DNA of 44,869 nucleotides from Ophioceras dolichostomum (GCA_003049485.1 PYST01000299.1:4489-49357); one strand, 5' to 3'; positions 22,344-35,659 are shown, counted from the stretch's first letter. Made by a program: numbers and translations. The notes: generated by a model from the letters alone, not told the origin.

Positions 22344-24335
22344 TGTGATAAGAGAATTGCTCTAGAGGTAGTTTCTTTGAGATGGAAACGGCGACACGGT
22401 ACGCAAGGTGTGCTGCTTGGGATTGGGTAGAGGGTCTCGGAGAGAGGAGAATGATGCTTAGAAGGAAGAGTTCGTGGGGGTCCCCGAGAGATCTTGGAAA
22501 TTTCGAGAGCTGGATAAAAAAAAAAAACGCAGCTCCATCCACATCCAGCGCTGCCGGGATGAGATTCAATCGGTCTGGGGGTCCGGTTTAGTGCCCCTCA
22601 GCCCCTGCAACCAGCATGTTTAGCGGCTTCTGCGGACAATTCGTCGGGATCGCTGCGGGTTTGGCGTCTGTGCGATGCCGGGATCCTTCCCCAACAGAGA
22701 CCTAGCTCCAGCAGAGCACCGTCAACCCGACTCCAGAAGGATTCAAGGTGCCATCGCTACGACAACGCAGGCAAAGAGAGACTTGAAGTCAGACCACTGG
22801 ACATCGATTTGGAGCAAAATTGCCATGGATATTCCGTATGAATTGAAGAAACCGAGCAACAGTGCTGGTTGTGTCGACATGCCGATGTGCACTTCCCGCC
22901 TTTCTCCTCAGTTCTCCGCAAATACCAAGCTCTTGCCTCCACAGCTCTTGCCTCTACTTATCCAATTGGTTGTTCCTCGAGCCGGGTGAAAAGAAGCTGG
23001 GAAGACTCCCACAGTTGCGTCGAAGTCGTATGTTTATCAATGCAGGCGAGGGAGAAGCGAGGAAGGGGGAAGGAGGAGCCCCGAAGACTGCATACACAGC
23101 ATCCAAAAGGGACCAAAGGCTCCCACCTTCGGAGCTCATCGAGACGCTGGACCTCCTCCACTGGCACTCAGCTGACGTCAGGTTTTACTGTTGCTCTTCA
23201 AGAGTCTGGAAAGAACGTACCTCATCCAAAGGCTAGTCCTTTTACTTGCGTGCACTTAACCTCAGGTTGCAGTCTGGCAAAAAAGCCCGTCGTTTGCTCT
23301 CTCCTTAAATGCCTACCTACTGCTCTAAAAGGCTTACGGAGCTGACTTGGTAGTTCTATAAGCTTGGGAAGCCCCCGACGAGGCCATCGCGATTGTAAGA
23401 TACAGTTGACTTCCGAAGCAGAGTCGTGGTCATCAGCCACCCTGGAATTCATGAGACAGTGTCCGAAACAGTGCTAATAAAACACACACTGTGAGCCCCT
23501 CTGCTGTGGCCACGTGCCGCAGCGCCTCGTCCCAGCCCTCTTTAAATCGCCGCCGCACCCCAAATTTTCACTGAGCATGTTCAATCAATCCAAGAGTTTT
23601 TTTCTTCTCATCTCCCCACGCCCTCAACAGAGTGTTCCTGTAACTGGCGTTGCCGACGAAAATCAAGCGAGCAGGCCTCGGAAGTCAAACCGACGGCGCG
23701 CGAAGTAAATCTTTCATCTCCGACCGGTCCGGGGGCCGGATTGATCTGCTTTGACATATTGGAGGGTGGCAAGACTCGAGGGCAGTTTTCATTCAGTTTG
23801 GCCTGGCGAGAAGACCGCCATTTCCTGTCGCGGCTCACAACCAACATCTCTTGATCGAAGAACGAAAATCATCGACCTTCAATCAAGTAACAGGACGTCC
23901 GTAATCGCTATAACAATCGCTGTCATCGTCGGCGCCCTTTGCTGTGGCGTACAAGGAATGACGACCCTCTGAACCTGACCGTATTCACAAAGACGATCTG
24001 AGCCACTGGATAGAGGCTGGAGGCATCGAGAAAGAAGGGTTTGATTTTTCTCAACTCTCTTCTAGCGTGGCGTACCTATAAACTCTGAGCAGGTGGTCCA
24101 CGCTGCCTCAATCTGGTCTCTGCGAGAAACAAACCACAAAACAACACCCTGCTATCTGCCACCGCATGACTCCCTCTTGCTCGGTTTAAATAGCCAGACG
24201 CCGATCAACTCTGTCGAGACTCAAGACAGCAGAAACATCAAACCCATCACCCGTACCAATCCCCCATCATCATCCATTCTTGAGGGCTCAGAAAGCATCG
24301 ATCGTTTCGTTGGTTGTTGAGAACGTACCTGAAAG
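22344..24335. other. Divergent promoter region, citrate synthase / Seb1-like gene
   Basis: This 2 kb spacer between two divergent housekeeping genes holds no supported gene. A GGCCACGTGCC E-box-type site lies near 23505-23518, and short T-rich stretches are present. Open frames overlap at random on both strands. Confidence 0.6.
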
Positions 24336-27300
24336 ATGGCGTCGTCGTCGCCTGTAGCGGAGCTGGAGTCCGGCTTGCTGGCTATGCAGGCCCTCAAACC
24401 TCCAGGCGTCTCTGGATCACGGATCAAAGATATCACCGGCCTCTGCGTGGCTAACATTCAGGTATGTTTCCTGGCGCTTTGGATCCCGTGCGGTTCTCAT
24501 TCCTTTTCTTCTCTTTTCGGCAGCGTGCCGTTTGTGCCATTGTGGGTTCCCTGCTAATGCTCACGAAACTCGACAAACAACAACAGTCCGAATCAGTTCT
24601 GATCCAGAAAATCTTCACGCACTTCAAGCGCACCGACGGGTCCCATAAGCTCGGTGTGCTCTACGTCGTAGACTCTGTAACCCGGAAGTGGATGGAGCAG
24701 GCCAAGCAACAAAGCCAAACCATCAACAGCGCCGCGGCGGACGGCTCGTTCGCCGCCGGAGTCCATAGAGTGACAGAACTGATGCCTTTGTTCATGAGCG
24801 ACATTCTGTCAACTGCCCCGGCTGATCAAAAGGTACGCACCGCAAGACAAACAAATGCAACCAACAAAGACATGATATGCACATCACCATGGCCAATCGG
24901 CCAGCGCTAGTCACTGGCCGAGCAAAGCAAGGCAACGCAGCTCGTAGTCACAGCGAGGTGATTGCGGATGCTAGCTTTAGTCCTCACTCGAGGCTCTATC
25001 TAGCAGCCTTGCAAGTCCCAGTCTCGTCCTACACAAGACAAAGACGACCGATACATACTGGCACTCTGCCGAGCGCCTCTTTGTCTCGGTGTCTTCCCTC
25101 TCTATGTCCGCGAGCAGATGGCACGCAGCAAACAGGAGCAGGGGCAGGGACCGGCCAAATGACCGCGTCGGCCGCGTATTGTTCATTGTCTAGGCCCATG
25201 GTTTCGCACGCATGTTGTGAAGAGGACAGGATACTCACGTTTTTATTTGATTGTTGATTGTAGGAGAAGATCCGCAAACTCGTCGACATCTGGGAGAAGG
25301 GACAAACCTTCCCCACCACACTAATTGAGGGATGGAAGGCGAGATTGAACGCCCCCTCCTCATCGAGTATGTCGCCAACCATCCAAAACGATGAACGCAG
25401 CAGTAACAACAACAACATCACCAAGCCATTATCTTCTAACATCTATAACTGCGCGACTACAGACCAATCCACCACGCCACCGGGCAGCCCACCGCTAGGC
25501 GCAATCGCGGCACTGATGAACAGCAGCAACAAAAACAACCTGACTAGACCGGCGCCCGCTGCGTCGGTGCCAAACAACATCTTGGAGACCCTGGCAAACA
25601 TAGCTCGCCAGAGCGCTTCGGCGGCGTCCAGTAATCCTAGTATTCACGCACCTGCCGCGCCTGCTGCTCCCGCTACTCCCGCTGCTCCCGCTGTTCCTGC
25701 TGCTCCTGCTGCCGCCCCGTTCTTGACTTCATCTGGACAACCACCAAGTAGCAGTATCTTGCCTCCGGCCCTAGCTGCTCTAGCGCAGCAGCACCAGCAG
25801 GCCCAGGCCCAGGCCCAGGCCCAGGCCCAGACTCCGGCTACGGCCGCCTCGCTTGGGCTGCCGTTCTATGGCCAGCCACAACCAGCGGCCCCGGCACCGG
25901 CGGCCGCTGCTGCACAAGCACAGCCTGTAATGCCAGGAGGATTGCCGTTCCAGCTCCCTCCACAATTTCAGTTCCCAGCCGCGGTAGGGACCGGGGCTGG
26001 TCAGGTTCTGCCGCCCACGCAGTCTCCTTTGGCAGCTGTGTTTGCCGCCGCCAGTAATGGCTTCGGCGCTGCACCCAACCTGAGCCCCGCTCCGCCTCAA
26101 CAACCGCAACAGTCAGATGTGCAACAGCAAGTGGCCGTCATCCAGGCCCTGCTCGCCCAGGGTTTCGCGCCCGAATTGATCACAACTATAGTGCAGAGCA
26201 TGAGTGCCAATAGCAACAGTGCTGCTCCTGCTATACAATATCCAGCGGCTGGCCAGGTCAACAGCAATGGCTTTGGCGGCTATGGGGCCAGCGGCGCCAG
26301 CAACGGTGCCAGCAATGGTGCCAGCAACGGCAACGCCAACAACGGGAGTGCAAACGCTGGTGGCTGGAACGCGGGTCGATCCAACGGCGAATCACGTGAC
26401 TGGGACCACGATAGGGATGCCAACCCCCGGTCGCCCAACAACCGAGCGCGAGGACGATCCCGCTCACGGTCCCCCGGCCGCCACTGGGACTCCCGCCGCT
26501 CCCCACGAGGCCGTGACAGCAACGACCGGGATAGGGATAGAGATCGCGACCGAGATCGCGACCGAGGATTCGGCGGCCGAGGTTCCAACGGCGGTGATGT
26601 CGGCCGAGGCCGGCTCGATGACCGCGAACGGGACCGCGGCAGGGGCCCACGCTCGGAATACCGCCAGCGCTCGCCACATGATCAAGACCGCCCCGCCCGC
26701 TCGCCAGAACGGTTCTTGGAGTATGACCGGTCGTTGCCTGAGGGCAGCATACGAGGTACGTTCCCCTCTCTCCTTTCTCTCCTCTGCCTCTCCCTCCTCA
26801 TCTGTTCTACTCGTCACACCCCATCACTTCTCATCCTAGTTCGCTCTGTCCACCATAGAAAACATGACTAACCGAACGCTTCTTTGTAACAGTTCTGAGC
26901 CGGACACTATTCGTCGGAGGCGTCACGTATCCCGAGAGCGAGCTGCGGAGCATCTTCTCGCGCTTCGGCGAGGTGCAGAGCTGCATCGTCAACAGGGAGA
27001 AGCGCCACGCCTTCGTCAAGATGTACACGCGCAAGGACGCGGCCCTGGCAAAGGAGGCCATGGCGGACACGCGCAACACGGAGCACCACCAGCTGAGGAC
27101 TAGATGGGGCGTCGGCTTCGGGCCCAGGGACTGCAGCGACTACCAGGCCGGCATCAGCGTCGTGCCCATCCACCGCCTCACCGACGCCGACCGCAAGTGG
27201 CTGGTCACGGCCCCGTACGGCGGCACGGACGGCAGGCCCATCGCGTCGGGCATGGTGATCGAGGAGCCCGACATCGAGATCGGCGCCGGCGTGTCTTCTA

Positions 27301-27698
27301 AAGCCATCAGCCGACGTATGCAGACCGACCGCGGAGGCGTGCACGGGCCGAAATCCTCGCACCGCGAGGACGGCGGCGGCGACGGACCGGGCAGCAGCGG
27401 CGGCGGCGGTGGTGGTGGTGGCAGCCAGCATCAGCACCACCACCAGCGCGGAAGCTCCTTCAGTGGCGGCGACAGAGGCGGCCGTCGCAGTCGGGGCGGC
27501 GGCGGCGGCGGCGGTCGCGATGAGGGTCGGCGTAGGGGTGGTGGTGGTGGTAGCAGCAATGACCGCGACGACGACGCGACTCATTCCTCCACAGACTTCG
27601 GCTTTGGCATCACCGCCGGCCCCAACGGCATGCCTGTCTTCCCGCCGGGCTTCTCGTTCCCTGATCCCGACGCGGGTAAAATGAACGGCTCTTCATGA
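24336..27698 (+). CDS. Seb1/Nrd1-type RNA polymerase II CTD- and RNA-binding termination factor
   Basis: Family members bind the Ser-phosphorylated Pol II tail and nascent RNA and act in 3'-end formation and transcription termination in the nucleus. Four exons: 24336-24461, 24587-24832, 25264-26755 and 26893-27698, 2670 nt or 889 residues. Residues 1 to about 155 form the CTD-interacting domain, with SHKLGVLYVVDSVTRKW and EKIRKLVDIWEKGQTFP. A long disordered middle follows: Pro-Ala and Ala-Gln repeats, GASN repeats, then an RS/RD region with DR dipeptides. The RRM starts near residue 625, with RNP2 LFVGGV at 627-632 and RNP1 KRHAFVKM at 658-665. The conserved post-RRM segment WGVGFGPRDCSDY and a Gly-rich tail close the protein. 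Intron 2 is 431 nt. Intron 1 has an alternative in-frame acceptor at 24523. Confidence 0.93.
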
Positions 27699-29866
27699 AA
27701 CCTTCCTTCTGCCGATGGGACGGCTTTGCACTTGGGCTGCTCTGCTCGCCCACTAGCTGCGCAGCCTACCTGGGTAGCGCGGGTATAAATTACATCTATT
27801 CTATCAGTAGTACTACGACGAACTACCTACCTACTACTACTTCCATTACTACTCGCCTCGACTAGCCTCGGCTGCGAGCTTACCGTGGCGGCGTTGGCGC
27901 TTGCTCACAGTGCCCCACCCTAGGAAGCTGGCAGGTGGAGGTCTGTCGACTGTCTTTTCCGCTGCTTGAGATACTCCCCCCTCTTGCCAGACGTACAACA
28001 CGAGACCTCTTGGGTTCGTTTTTCTCTAGGGGTTAAGATCGTGCATTCGCGATGCTCTTCTTTCTCTTGTCTTTTTCTCCCTGCTTTCTTCGGAGAACTT
28101 TTTTCTCTCTTTTTCTCTATTCTTCCTCTGCTTGGATGCGTTAGGGCTAGGCCTGTTTGCGTGTTCTTGTTGTTGTGTCTGTCCGTCACAGATATTTCTG
28201 TATGTAAATATCGTTTGGTCGGGATATCATCGACTACGACTACTAACTACTACGAGTTGGGCTGTGGGTGCGGCTTTGAGGCCAGCGACCCCGTACGACG
28301 GAAAGGGGAGGAGTGGGATGAGATGGAGGGATGGCCGGATGGCTGGGTGGCTGGTTGGGTCGGACGTACGCCAGCCGGTACGTATGGTTTGGCGGAGAGC
28401 GGGAACGGGAATTGGCTGAGGGTTATCAAAAACGGGCGGCTTGGATTTGGCGTATAGTCTACTCAAGGGATGGCTTGTCAGACGAGACCTGATGCAGTCT
28501 GGTTTGCGAGGTCGCTAGTCTGCTTTTGCATCCCGCCCTTCCCCCTTTCTTCTTTTGAAAAAAAGAATTCGATGAGAATTATCTACTGCTTTTGATCCCC
28601 CTTTCGCCTCTAATCTACCTCGACTACTTCGTGTGTAAGTGTGTCTGTGTGTGTGTGTGTGTGTGTATGGACTAGACGGGTTTGGGAGGATGGAAGAGGT
28701 GGAGTGAAGAGAAGACCCGGATCTCGGCATCTAACCTCCCTTCAGTGTCGATCTGCGCTTGACTATCGAGCAAAGGGCCAGAATAGCGCAGTTAAGACAG
28801 TCCATGTAGGAATCGCCTCCAGGGGCAGGAGGGGAGGCTACGAATCTCCGAGCCCCTTTTCTTAATATCTACATCCCTCCAGTTCACTCAAACACTGCCT
28901 TGCCTTGCCGATCTTTCATTTCTCTCTCCCTCAAAACTACACTCATCCCTCCCTGCCTACCAGTATTGTTTTCATTCCACAGCGCGGGCAAGCCATCAAA
29001 AGCACAGACGGTAGGTGGAAACCGACGGACAGTTGGTCGACGCGCGTCCCTATCGTAGATCGACTTCAAACTAGCGGGAGAGAAGCCGTCATCATGAGGC
29101 TAACGATGTTAGTTCTCTCCTCCAACGGCGCGGGTGGTGGATCCAAAATACGAAAGCGACGAAAGTCAAGAGAGTCTGTCATAAAAAGAAGGCACTGGCA
29201 ATGGATGTTGTGTTCCGTATGCGGTATACGGGGTGTCCGTTACTTTTTCGGTGGATGGCTCGTGAAAATCTCTATCCGTACTCTCCGCCTGCCTTATATT
29301 GGAACGCCGCGGGATGATGTTTTCGATCGTATACGGTATTCCCCTTTTTCTATTGCCACGCCATGTCCACTTGAATACCGTTACAAATACATTGCATAAA
29401 AGCGAAAGCGGTCTCTTTTGTTAGGGGGTCGTCGAGTGGCGCCACGATCAGAACCCCGGCCGCATGAAGATAAAAATATCCCAAACGAGTGTAGAGAAAG
29501 GTAAAGGGTAGATGAAGCGAGTGAAGAAGAAACAAGAAACTGTCCAGAAATCCTTTCCTGCTAGCCGCAAGACCGGAAATCCGGAAAGCCTCCTAGCGCC
29601 AAAAAAGAAGTGTTTGTGTATATATACATGAATAATAAGTAGGACGCCCCCTCCTTGTCCTGCCGGACATTCATGAAAAAAAAAAGCCATCGTGAGACCG
29701 TCCCGAGAATGAAAAGAAAAATCCTGTTATTCCCTAGTGCTATTGTGATACAGCGAACGAAAAGAAGGGTATTTGAGTTGCGTCGAGGGCAACTAAAATG
29801 AAGAAGGCGAAGAGAAAAAAGATGATGCCGTCACATGACGGCCGGAACCTGAAAAGGTTGGTTTGC
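27699..29866. other. Convergent 3' region with a TG microsatellite
   Basis: This 2.2 kb stretch lies between the ends of the Seb1-like (plus) and GH128 (minus) genes. Apart from a TG run at about 28646-28666 and polypyrimidine stretches near 28050-28130, I see no structure. No open frame looks real. Confidence 0.65.
28646..28666. repeat. TG dinucleotide microsatellite
   Basis: A TG run of about ten units, with a looser GTGT stretch just before it. It lies in the convergent 3' spacer. Confidence 0.9.
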
Positions 29867-31033
29867 TCAAGAGTAGGCGAAAGTGTTGCCCACGGCGTTG
29901 AGTGAGGTCCCGCTGAGCATTTCGCCCGAGGAAGCCATGAAGTACGCATACCGCTCGATGAAGCCGAACTCGGAGCTATCCATTGAGGCCATGACCGACG
30001 AGAGGAAGGCGCTGGCATCGCCGTCGATAGGCTTGAACTCAGTGATCCAGATCGGCTTGCCGCAGACCGCGTACGCGTTCTTCATGTGGGTGAGGAACTG
30101 CTGCGGGTCCGCGGGCGAGTACCAGTGGATGGCGCAGAAGTCGAAGGCGCACTGGCCGTTGCAGGCAGAGATCCACGACTTGAGCCAGTCCAGACCCTGG
30201 CCGCCGATGTTGCTGTTGGAGACGGCGGGGGAGCCGATGCGGACACGGCCCGAGTAAGGGTTCATGTACTTGATATGCGCCGCCGCGGCCGAGCCGGCAT
30301 CCATGTTGCATTGGCTGCCAATGTCGCACTCGTTGAACGACAGGAAGTTCTTGGAGCCACCCGAGATGGCAGTCTCTGCGTTCTTGGCCCAGTTCGCAGT
30401 GTGGACTTGGATCGGGCCCCAGAGCATGGGTACGTACTCGACGCTGGAGCTGAGGCCGTCGCGCGTCTGGCCCCAGTTGTAGGCCCAGCTGCAGTGTGTG
30501 CCCGAGCCGAAGAACGAAGCGGCGAGCTCGGCGGAGTTGTAAGCCACACCACGCTTGGAGCCACTGCTTCCGCCGCTTGTCGGAGGGGGTGCCGAGGTGG
30601 CGGCCGGTGGGGTGCTGGTCGTGGTGGGCTTGGCGTGGACCTCCTCGTTCTTGGGGGCCGCGGTGGTCGTCGGCTTAGTCTCCTCGATGGGACTGACGGT
30701 GGGGCGAGCGGTCTTAGTCTTCTTTGTAGGAGTCTCTTGGACTACAGGAGGAGTCGAGGAGCTAGAGCTCGAGCTCGAGGTAGAGCTGCTAGAAGTGCTC
30801 GTCGTCGTAGGCGTGGCCTTGAAAACGGCATCCGACGACGAGGTGGGGGTGACTTCGTCGTCGTAGACGGTGACGGTGACCCACTCGGTGTGGACAATCA
30901 CCTCGGTATGCCCATACACGAGCGCCCGCTTGTCGTGGAGGTGCTGATGAGCGTGCCGGTGCATGTTGACGGCGATGGCTTCAGCGGCCAGCAAGGCCGA
31001 GGCCAGAACAATGATGGGCTTCTTGGTAAACAT
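29867..31033 (-). CDS. Secreted GH128 / Asl1-like cell-wall glucanase
   Basis: This is a single-exon gene of 388 residues. A signal peptide (residues 1 to about 21, IIVLASALLAAEAIA) is followed by a His-rich stretch and a Kex2-type KR at 35-36. A Ser/Thr/Pro-rich, probably O-mannosylated linker covers about 62-158, and another KR sits at 160-161. The catalytic core then runs from GVAYN to the end. GH128 hallmarks are visible: LSFNECD with E235 as one catalytic glutamate, AIHWY near 301-305, and WITEF with E332 as the other. Family knowledge: GH128 enzymes cleave beta-1,3-glucan, and fission yeast Asl1 is a wall-associated member. There is no GPI signal and no carbohydrate-binding module that I recognise. 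The linker suggests a wall- or medium-located enzyme. The promoter CT tract lies about 560-630 bp upstream. Confidence 0.93.
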   Translation of the reverse strand: MFTKKPIIVLASALLAAEAIAVNMHRHAHQHLHDKRALVYGHTEVIVHTEWVTVTVYDDEVTPTSSSDAVFKATPTTTSTSSSSTSSSSSSSSTPPVVQETPTKKTKTARPTVSPIEETKPTTTAAPKNEEVHAKPTTTSTPPAATSAPPPTSGGSSGSKRGVAYNSAELAASFFGSGTHCSWAYNWGQTRDGLSSSVEYVPMLWGPIQVHTANWAKNAETAISGGSKNFLSFNECDIGSQCNMDAGSAAAAHIKYMNPYSGRVRIGSPAVSNSNIGGQGLDWLKSWISACNGQCAFDFCAIHWYSPADPQQFLTHMKNAYAVCGKPIWITEFKPIDGDASAFLSSVMASMDSSEFGFIERYAYFMASSGEMLSGTSLNAVGNTFAYS

Positions 31034-31590
31034 CTTGACCAGGGTTTTTATTTTGAGGTTCTGTTATCTTGTCGCTGTGGCGATGTCGAATCGAAGATCT
31101 CAAGCAAGATCAAGATACGCGGACAGGCGACGCTACGTTCTTATTGGCGAGAACGAGAACGACAAGACGACGGGATGCGTCAATGCTTTGTTCGTCCCGG
31201 TAGTGAGAGGTAGGTTGCTTTGTGCTGGTTCTTTGGTGGTGTTGTGGGATGTTGCCTTTTCCGGAAATATGAGATTTCCACCCTCTCCAATGAGTGATGC
31301 TGTGACGCCAGCGGAAAAAATAAAGGAAAGAAAGGTGAATCGATAGCGATATCGTCAGCAGAAGAAAAGAGTGAATGTAGGCCAAAACCGTTGCCGTAGA
31401 TCGAGTCTCTCTCTACAGGAGTAGTGATGATTGGGTGCGGTCGAAACGGCGACAACCAATACAGGTCAGAATAAAAATGAAGGGCGGTCTATCAAAGACG
31501 CAAAAGGAGTGATGCGTATCTGATCAAAGACAGGTGGGGGAGTCGGTTGACGAGGTGAAGGGTCGAAGCTGGCGACCGCGCGTTTTCAAA

Positions 31591-31660
31591 ACGACGAAGA
31601 CGAAGAAGGGTGAAGGCAAAAGAGGGTGGGAAAGGAAAAAAGAGAGAAGCCGAAGGAAGG
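31591..31660 (-). promoter_or_regulatory. Pyrimidine-rich tract upstream of the GH128 gene
   Basis: The plus strand is nearly pure purine over about 70 bp, so the GH128 strand is CT-rich about 560-630 bp upstream of the ATG. It resembles the tract upstream of Pma1. Confidence 0.35.
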
Positions 31661-32138
31661 CTGTGTTGTGTGGGGGAGGGGATTTTTAATATCTGGAGAT
31701 GGGATGGGAGGACACATGGGACGACAGCACTCCTCCAGTCAGGCACAGTAAGGTCAGCCAGCCAGCGACCGTTCGAGAGAGGGGAAACCTGAAAGCCTGA
31801 GGGGGCTAGCCAGCGGGACGCCGTTGTGGATCCTGGATTCAGGTCGGCCTGGAGCGGCGGCGAAGGGGTGTGAGGTCGACGAAAATGGGAAAGAGCCAAG
31901 GGGTGGGTGTGTGTGCCTGCAGGAGGATGCAGGTACGGAGGGGCAACCGGCCAATCATGAGGAGACTCTTTTCTGGTTCCTGGTCGGCACAGAATATCTC
32001 AGGTACGACCGGATAAAATTGTGGGCTGTGCCGCGTGGAAGGAACCCGAAAACCACGCAAGAGGAAGAAGCGATGGAGCGGAAAGAGGATCACTGGTCAC
32101 TAATACCACTACTGATGGTGGAGCAGACCAACTTAACA

Positions 32139-32178
32139 GATCGACACATCGACATATCGACATGTCGACGCCGTCGAC
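32139..32178. repeat. TCGACA-type short tandem and palindromic array
   Basis: TCGAC occurs five times within 40 bp in the pattern ATCGACAC-ATCGACAT-ATCGACAT-GTCGAC. It includes the perfect 12-bp palindrome TCGACATGTCGA at 32157-32168, followed by a second GTCGAC at 32173-32178. Confidence 0.7.
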
Positions 32179-35100
32179 ACAACCGACTCGCGGGGGCCGG
32201 AATCGTTGAGAAACGGGAAAACAGCAGGCAGAGCACCAAGGGGACGGGGAGTCAGGGCCGAGTCAGGGAGTCAAGCAAAGAGGGAGGCAAGAGGCAAGGA
32301 GGCAAACTGGTTGCCCAAAGGAGCGTCAAAAGCAGCCCGAACAGCCCGCCCTCCTTTTCTCAGCTGCCGCACCTGAGCAAGCCACGTTTCTAGCCCCCTC
32401 GCCAGCGGCCCAGCGCTTCCGAGAATGGATGCGGTGGACCGGACATGTTCGGACGAGCTAGCGATGTGCCAAGCTGCTGGGAACAGGGAACCAGAGAAAA
32501 CGACAAGAAAAACCGCATCGAAACGGGGAGGCGAAGAAGCAACAAAGGGACCCCAGTAAGGTCTCAGGCCCACCCTTACCAGCCGCCCGCCGACCACCTG
32601 TCTGAGTATCATCAGTCGCTTTCGAAAGAATTTTTTTCACAGATGTGCGAGCTGATTCATCGACCAAGCCGCCCTTGTCTTTCTACTCTCTCCACAGTCA
32701 CCCGTTCGAACGGGCCCCTAAAAGGAAAGGGGGCGGCGAGCCGCCAGAGTCCCATCATCAAGAAGCACGGCACCACTAGGCGAAGAATGATAGAAGCACA
32801 ACAGATGGAGGCACGAGGGAGCAAAAGGTAATTAAAAGGGGGGGTTTCAGGCTCCCCATACTGTTGGCTTTTTGCTGCCTTTTTTCTGCTGAGTTGGGCA
32901 CATGCCGTGTGATGTGAGCACGGCAGAGCGTTCCTGTGGGAGCAAGGCACGGCGCCCGATGGTACATACTAAAAGGATGTGATCTCAAAATGAAAAACAA
33001 GAAAGCCGACGCTTCAAGGTGCTAAGTTTGCGTCTCACTGGCAGGATCAACCGGGATTTGGACGCCGCTGGCTGACATGACCTCTGCAGTGAGAGTGCGA
33101 GCGAGAGAGAAAGCAACATCCCAAAAGGAGATGTTCACTCTCCGAGCGTTGCTCTGCCTCACTCCCTCATTCCGGCAGTCCTCCGCTTCATCACCACTGC
33201 TGTTTGCCTGTTCCGCATCTGGCCGAGTTTTACGTTGACAAACATGGTCTCTAAACGATTGGGTCCACGTCGCCGGTCGCCGGTCACTTGCTCCGCTGAT
33301 GCAGCTGTTTGCCAGCATGTCGCCTGCGACGACGAGGCCAGGAATCCCAGCCCACCACCAGTCCACAGCAGTCGCCGAACATCCAACAAGTCACGGCTTG
33401 CGAGTTGCCACAGGCCTCTTTGAATTTCTTTCTAAGACATTCTGACGTGGTTGATGGAGGAAGTCCGAAACCCCGCACCCATCGACTCTGCTACCCCTCC
33501 CCCTCTTCGGAGTGGTGAAGCGAAGCGAAATTACTTGCCGCCGCCACGGGAGCGCCAGCACCGCCAGCACACGCAACCTTTTTACCCCTGACCCGACCAG
33601 CAAAGACCAGAAAAAAAAACATCCCTGGCGAAAATCAGCCCAACACGTCCCAAAGAGAATGCCAAGCTTGGGATGATCAACAAAGATCGGTTTCGTTCTG
33701 CCGAATTTCTGGTCCCTCCATTTTCGTCGTTATTGGCAATATGTTGCTGTCAATATCTCGCTGCGTTTTGTTTTTGCCTGTTTCTTCTGCTTCACTTGAC
33801 GTGTCTTGTATGTATTTCCTATTGTGTCGATGCGTGTTTTCACCGCTCGTCGCGGCCTTTCATGGATTGGTCCACGGACGTCCAGACTCCAGAGTGTTGC
33901 GTCAAAGATGTGCATGCCCCTGAGAAGCACAGCTTGGCGCTAGTCAGTCACATTCTGGGTCCAGGCCCGTCCGCTCAAATCGCCACAACAGTGGACAGGA
34001 GGGTTTGAATACCATGGAGCAAAGCGGATCATCCGTGTCGATCAACGAAAAACAGACTTCCCTGTGATAATTAGGAAGTGCTTGCCTTGCCTTCTTTGTT
34101 GCTGGGAGTGCCCCGAGTCGTGGAAACTGATCGGACTAGGGAGTCTCGGCAGGCCAATTAAATTGATTTGACTCTCTCGTGCCAAGCTTCTCGACGCTTC
34201 TTTCGACCTTCAACACTTTGCCGGGTCTCTGCAAGGGCCGCAACCAGTTTTCCCTCTCAGTTGTTCCGTTCTGGCATTTTTGACCTGGAAATCTCTCGAC
34301 TCGCACACGTGTGTGTGAGAGGTCTAGAAAGCTGACTCCATCGCGCCTAAATACTAACGCGACCTGTGAGAGGATCTAATATGGGAATCCTCTGTCGGCA
34401 ACCTCTCCCGTGTCCCTCAGTCCCGGGTATTTTTGACCGGGTCGGCTCTTGTACTTGTGGGGAGCATCGCACAGCTCGTCACCCACCAGGTGCTGCATCC
34501 AGCATGGTGGTGTGTCTCGCGAACGTCGCAGGATTTTGATATTCGCCCGCAAGGCTGGCCTCGAGCCCGATCCTTCCGAATCCTGCCCAGTTTCTTAGAT
34601 GGCTATTCGGGTCCGACCAACCTTGCGGAACCCCACGGCAGCCAAAGGAAGGGTCTGTGCTCCCGCCACCATCGGCAGCGGGAACGGATCGGCGCCTCAA
34701 ATCGGGTGGCGCCGGGTGAGTGGGAGAAAAGAGATACAGGAGGTCAGCAAGTCAGCAAGAACGAACACAGGAGGGGAACACAACCTACGGAAGGGCGGGA
34801 TTCCGCCCATGGGAAGGGGTTGGAAAAAGGACAGTCGGGTTACACATAGGGCGAGCTGAACTCTGTGGAAACGCGAATCAAATTGCTGTAGGTACGGGGG
34901 AAAAAGAAGGCTTCAGACTTAGGACTCTCTCTGGATGTCACGTCGCGCATTGAGATTTGTTGGCCCATTGGTTCACCTCTCAATAAAGACCCAAGGATCT
35001 CTGAACGGCAACAATATGCCGCCCGCTAGCCCTCCCAAGCGTTTCTAGCATCTCGTGAGTCTACCAATAGGCGTATCCGCCTCACAGGGCTGATCACCCA

Positions 35101-35659
35101 TCACCTCATCCGCTTCTCCCGGTGGTGTTGTGTCGCCCGACGCGTGAGAAGAGACCGGTACGGACGGAATACATTTCACATCGTTTGTAGTACCAGCCGG
35201 CTTCACGGCACCGCCACGCCGCACTTTTTCGGACCAAATAATTACCCGTCTGGGGGATCTTGGCTCGCAGCTCACGCACCGCTACAGCGGCGAACTTCAA
35301 AACCACTCGCGAGGTCTCATCGCACACCAATTTCTTGGTCCATTCCGGGCCGAATAATTCAACGCGGTTGAGCGTGAGGAACAGAAGGTCGTCCGAAGAG
35401 GAGGGAGGCACGACTTGAACTCCCCCTTAGATTCATCAGAATGACCTCCATCTAGGGGCGGGAAACAGAACTCCTCCTTTGAGGTGCTCTCGAACAGAAG
35501 GGGACTGATGGTTTTTTGATGTTGCAGTACCTACGAAGGACCCTGGAACGTGAACCCGGCGATCTGACCAATGCTTTACCGAGGACCGCCCGATTGAGCG
35601 GCTCTGGCACACTGCTGGGCATTCTTCTCTGCTCTTCCTGCTGGCCGATGATTGATTAC

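Noticed and set aside
30086..31213. 375-codon plus-strand frame opposite the GH128 gene
   Set aside because: It is an antisense shadow; the other strand has a signal peptide and both catalytic glutamates.
35520..35610. tRNA-like stretch on the minus strand with a GGGTTCACGTTCC box
   Set aside because: The box departs from the B-box consensus, and I could not fold an acceptor stem or find a proper A box and anticodon arm.
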